In this document: piece after piece, positions 61,741-64,000 of the stretch
How the letters are laid out: every line of letters starts with the position of its first letter
How positions within the stretch are numbered: position 1 is the stretch's first letter
NCBI GenBank assembly: GCA_963828755.1
Contig: CAWHFY010000009.1
Coordinates: forward strand, 1-64,000
DNA from: WHSW01 sp963828755
GTDB taxonomy: Bacteria > Actinomycetota > Thermoleophilia > Solirubrobacterales > 70-9
DNA length: 64,000 bases
Direction of reading: 5' to 3'
Notes under the pieces: model-generated
The model's input: only the letters and a program-made list of their open reading frames with translations
Told to the model about the DNA's origin: nothing
Databases searched by the model: none
Made by a program: the position numbers and the translations under genes

Positions 61741-62769
61741 CTAGTAGGCGATCGGTACGTATTCGGCCGGGAATCCCGAGAGGCCGAAGAACCAGCTCTC
61801 GATCGCGTAGCGCGGGTTCGGCATCGACGGGTCAGCCGCGGTCGAGTGCAGGTTCATCTCGTCGAACAGGAGCACGTCGCCGGGCTCGAAGATCGGCCGC
61901 ACGACGCCGGTCGCGCTCGTCGACCTCCTCGACCTTCGGGGCGAGACCGACCAGTTGAAGGTCGCGCCCTCGGTGCCGGTCGGGACGATCTCCTCGAGCC
62001 GCTCGGGGACGACGTCGAGCCCGGGCGCGAGGTCGCCGCAGCGCGACAGCGACATCCACACGTTCAGCGCCCGCACCCGGCCGAGGAAGGCGCCGTCCTG
62101 GTGCCAGGCCGAGTCGCTGTCGGGCATCACCCGGCGCAGCGTGCACTTCTCGATCGAGATCGCCGGGACCTCGTTCAGATAGCCGTGGATCACCTTGCGC
62201 AGGCCCGAGCGCTCGAACGCCTCGAACATCTCGAACATCAGCTTCGGCGAGTCGGCCGCCCACATGCCGCCATCGCCGACCCAGTCGCGGGCGAGCGTCA
62301 GATCGATCTCCGGGCCGGGGTCGAACTCCTCGTAGTAACCCTCCGAGGCGCCCCCGCCGCTGCCGAGCGAGGTCCGCGCCTGCAGGGCCATCTCGATCTC
62401 CTGTGCGAGCGCGGTCGCTTTGTCGGGATCCATGATCCCGCGGACCAGCACGGCGCCGTGGCGCAGCATTCCCGCCCGCAGCAGCTCCGGGGTGAGCTGC
62501 TCAGGGGTTACCTCCGGGATTCCGGAGCCAGGCGGGAGCTGGTCGTAGTCGGGCTGCGGGTAGTCGGCGTCCTCGACCGCGCGGCCGGCCAGCAGCGCCC
62601 CGGCCTCGTGGCGCAGGGCGCGGATCCGGCGCTCGACGCCCGCGTCGCGGCTCTGGCGGTTGCGCGCCGAGAGCTCCTCGATCTCGGCGAACAGCGCCTC
62701 GGTGTCGGGCTCGGCGACCGCGGTTGCGGCGGCCTGGCGGTTGCGGCGAAAGAAGGCGATGCCAGGAAA
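61741..62769 (-). CDS. Phytanoyl-CoA dioxygenase (PhyH) family protein, start not found
   Basis: About 340 codons of an Fe(II)/2-oxoglutarate oxygenase. The iron-binding HxD is in SAWHQDGAFLG and the distal His in DEMNLHSTAAD. Coding sequence clearly extends upstream of ATG 62469, with AFFRRNRQAAATAV and TPEQLTPELLRAGML in frame. No ATG, GTG or TTG is found in that extension, so an indel near 62770 is likely. The stretch PRRSRRSTSATG (about 61915-61945) reads more naturally one frame over, which may mean two compensating indels. Hydroxylation of acyl chains fits the neighbouring acyl-CoA dehydrogenase. Confidence 0.7.
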   Translation of the reverse strand, partial: FPGIAFFRRNRQAAATAVAEPDTEALFAEIEELSARNRQSRDAGVERRIRALRHEAGALLAGRAVEDADYPQPDYDQLPPGSGIPEVTPEQLTPELLRAGMLRHGAVLVRGIMDPDKATALAQEIEMALQARTSLGSGGGASEGYYEEFDPGPEIDLTLARDWVGDGGMWAADSPKLMFEMFEAFERSGLRKVIHGYLNEVPAISIEKCTLRRVMPDSDSAWHQDGAFLGRVRALNVWMSLSRCGDLAPGLDVVPERLEEIVPTGTEGATFNWSVSPRRSRRSTSATGVVRPIFEPGDVLLFDEMNLHSTAADPSMPNPRYAIESWFFGLSGFPAEYVPIAY

Positions 62770-62770
62770 G

Positions 62771-63397
62771 CTAGCCGACCGGGCGCTTCGCGAACGCCCA
62801 GACCTGGACCGGGAAATCGGGCTCGTTGCGCAGCGAGTGCCAGCGGCGGTAGGCGGACCAGTTGCTGAAGTTGCCGACCACGCACTCGCGATTGCCCCAC
62901 GCCTCGACGCTGATCACCTCGAGTCCGCTGCGCTCGATCAACGTCCGTAGGCCACGAGGCGTGAACCGCCAGTAGTCGAGCATCCCGTAGCCCGGGAACT
63001 CGTGGACTTTGATCAGGAACGGCGTCGAGATGATCGTGTGCCCGCCGGGCACGCAGAGATCGCGGATGTTGGCGACCGCCGCCCACGGGTCTTCGACGTG
63101 CTCGAGAACCTGCTCGCAGATCACCAGGTCGAACCTGCGCTCGTCGGTGAGCGGAGCGCAGATGTCGAACTCGGGCCAGGCCAGGCTTGCGTACTCGCGC
63201 CACGGCTTGGCGGCGTGCAGGTCGCCGCTGATCTCGGCCGCGGCGATCCGCGGCGGATCGAGCGACGCGATCAGGGATTCGACCGCCTCGTTCATCACCA
63301 CCCGCTGCCAGTGCTCCGGAGCCCCTGCAGCCGGCGGGAACGCGAGTCGGTCGGCTCGCCGCGCGACTCCGCCGGCGAGCCGGCGCAGAGGGTTCAC
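62771..63397 (-). CDS. Class I SAM-dependent methyltransferase
   Basis: A 208-residue protein. The mid-region FDLVICEQVLEHVEDPWAAV and GGHTIISTPF are typical of the Methyltransf_11/25 type. The expected glycine-rich motif I is poorly conserved (AAEISGDLHAAKPW). GTG 63397 overlaps the upstream TGA (GTGA), coupling it to the glycosyltransferase gene. It likely modifies a glycan or its precursor, judged from context only. Confidence 0.75.
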   Translation of the reverse strand: MNPLRRLAGGVARRADRLAFPPAAGAPEHWQRVVMNEAVESLIASLDPPRIAAAEISGDLHAAKPWREYASLAWPEFDICAPLTDERRFDLVICEQVLEHVEDPWAAVANIRDLCVPGGHTIISTPFLIKVHEFPGYGMLDYWRFTPRGLRTLIERSGLEVISVEAWGNRECVVGNFSNWSAYRRWHSLRNEPDFPVQVWAFAKRPVG

Positions 63398-64000
63398 ACC
63401 AGGCCCCGCCAGGCGGGAGGAATCGGCTCGCACACGATGTGGATGCCCTCGCTCTCGAATCCGGAGTCGCTCAGAAACCAGCGATCGAACTCCTCGCCGG
63501 CCTCGAGCCGGTTGTAGGAGGCCCAGCCGTGGTCGAGGTCGGCGGCTCCCCAATCGCGGCGGGCGCGGGCTCCGTGGCGGGCGCGGCAGAGTTCGTAGTC
63601 CATGCGGTGCAGGTGGATGAGGCGCAGGTCGGGATCGTAGTTGCGGCGCCCGTCGGCGCTCGCGTGGAGCCCAGGCACCCACGTCATCGGGACTGTGGCA
63701 AGAAGCGGCTTGTCGTAGGCATCGTTGGCGAACCAATAGCCGCGTTGATCGAGAACCGGCCGGGAGAGGTCGAGCGGTGGCTCGCGATCCGGCAGGTGCA
63801 GGATCTCGTAGCCGAGCGGGTTGACGAACTCCTCGTCCAGGCGGTCGATGTACTGATCGAGAGTGCCCCATGACGGGAGCGGGGAGATGATCTCGTCGGC
63901 ATCGGCAACCAGGACGACGTCGTATCGATCGAGCAGCTCCTCCTGGAACGCCGCGAGGGTTTCGGCCATCCAGGTGTGATCGACGCTCGGGTGGGGAGTG
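63394..64000 (-). CDS. Glycosyltransferase-like protein (5' end outside window)
   Basis: At least 202 codons, open to the window edge. VVLVADADEIISPLPSW carries a DxD-type metal site, as in GT2/GT17-like enzymes. PLLATVPMTWVPGLHAS and LRLIHLHRMDYEL follow the pattern of the GT17/DUF23-related group. The C-terminus ends IPPAWRGLV before the overlapping methyltransferase gene. An internal ATG at 63969 is unlikely to be the start because coding sequence continues upstream. Confidence 0.65.
   Translation of the reverse strand, partial: TPHPSVDHTWMAETLAAFQEELLDRYDVVLVADADEIISPLPSWGTLDQYIDRLDEEFVNPLGYEILHLPDREPPLDLSRPVLDQRGYWFANDAYDKPLLATVPMTWVPGLHASADGRRNYDPDLRLIHLHRMDYELCRARHGARARRDWGAADLDHGWASYNRLEAGEEFDRWFLSDSGFESEGIHIVCEPIPPAWRGLV

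Overview
The window is a 64 kb piece of a very GC-rich, gene-dense bacterial chromosome. The sequence points to an actinobacterium, most likely of the Thermoleophilia/Solirubrobacterales type. The evidence is an actinobacterial-style c-di-AMP riboswitch in front of an NlpC-like secreted protein, a Kgd-type 2-oxoglutarate dehydrogenase fusion, a decaprenyl-phosphate phosphoribosyltransferase-like UbiA protein, a DUF3817 protein, many GTG/TTG starts, and many 4-bp stop/start overlaps. The taxonomic call is inference; no rRNA or marker gene is present.

Layout. 0-4.7 kb: a TetR regulator and a complete polyamine-type ABC transporter (binding protein, two permeases, ATPase) on the plus strand. 4.7-11.8 kb: a nitrilase, a second binding protein, another TetR, and a second polyamine-type ABC operon on the minus strand; nearly every transporter gene here carries a single-base frameshift. 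11.9-12.9 kb: AzlCD branched-chain amino acid exporter. 13-13.8 kb: secreted NlpC-like protein under a c-di-AMP riboswitch. 14-18 kb: a glutaredoxin-like protein, an SDR and aconitase. 18.0-18.3 kb: a promoter, a structured RNA resembling 6S RNA, and a terminator. 18.4-20 kb: small proteins and an AbiEi/DUF559 protein flanked by two copies of a 48-bp palindromic repeat. 20-24.4 kb: a giant E2-E1 2-oxoglutarate dehydrogenase fusion with two lipoyl domains. 24.5-26.2 kb: photolyase and a zinc-ribbon protein. 26.3-31.5 kb: fatty acyl-CoA reductase-like protein, alkyl-DHAP synthase-like flavoprotein and a trehalose-synthase-like glycosyltransferase.

31.8-41 kb is a minus-strand operon of eight genes encoding a group 3b-like NAD(P)-linked [NiFe] hydrogenase, its maturation protease, a cNMP-binding protein, an NDH-2/SQR-like flavoprotein and, overlapping the protease gene by 4 bp, pyruvate phosphate dikinase. 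Divergent from it (41.1-45.8 kb) is a pyruvate:ferredoxin oxidoreductase operon ending in a NADPH-dependent flavo-iron-sulfur enzyme. Together they could link H2, NAD(P)H, ferredoxin, pyruvate and PEP. 45.9-49 kb holds a UbiA prenyltransferase and two acyl-CoA dehydrogenases; 49.2-53.6 kb small proteins, a methyltransferase, citrate synthase and a PfkB kinase; 53.7-58.8 kb a quinone oxidoreductase, DEAD-box helicase, flippase-like protein and a membrane protein. 58.8-62.8 kb has separate HAD, APH-kinase and acyl-CoA dehydrogenase genes that match the three domains of animal ACAD10, plus a PhyH dioxygenase. 62.8-64 kb holds a methyltransferase and a glycosyltransferase cut by the window end.

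Unusual items include a 49-bp hairpin element found once between genes and twice in frame inside TCA-cycle genes, with compensatory base changes that support the fold; a 48-bp 3'-end palindromic repeat; CGAGNRA-type heptad repeats; a 26-bp tandem repeat; and about a dozen single-base frameshifts, six of them within 6 kb.
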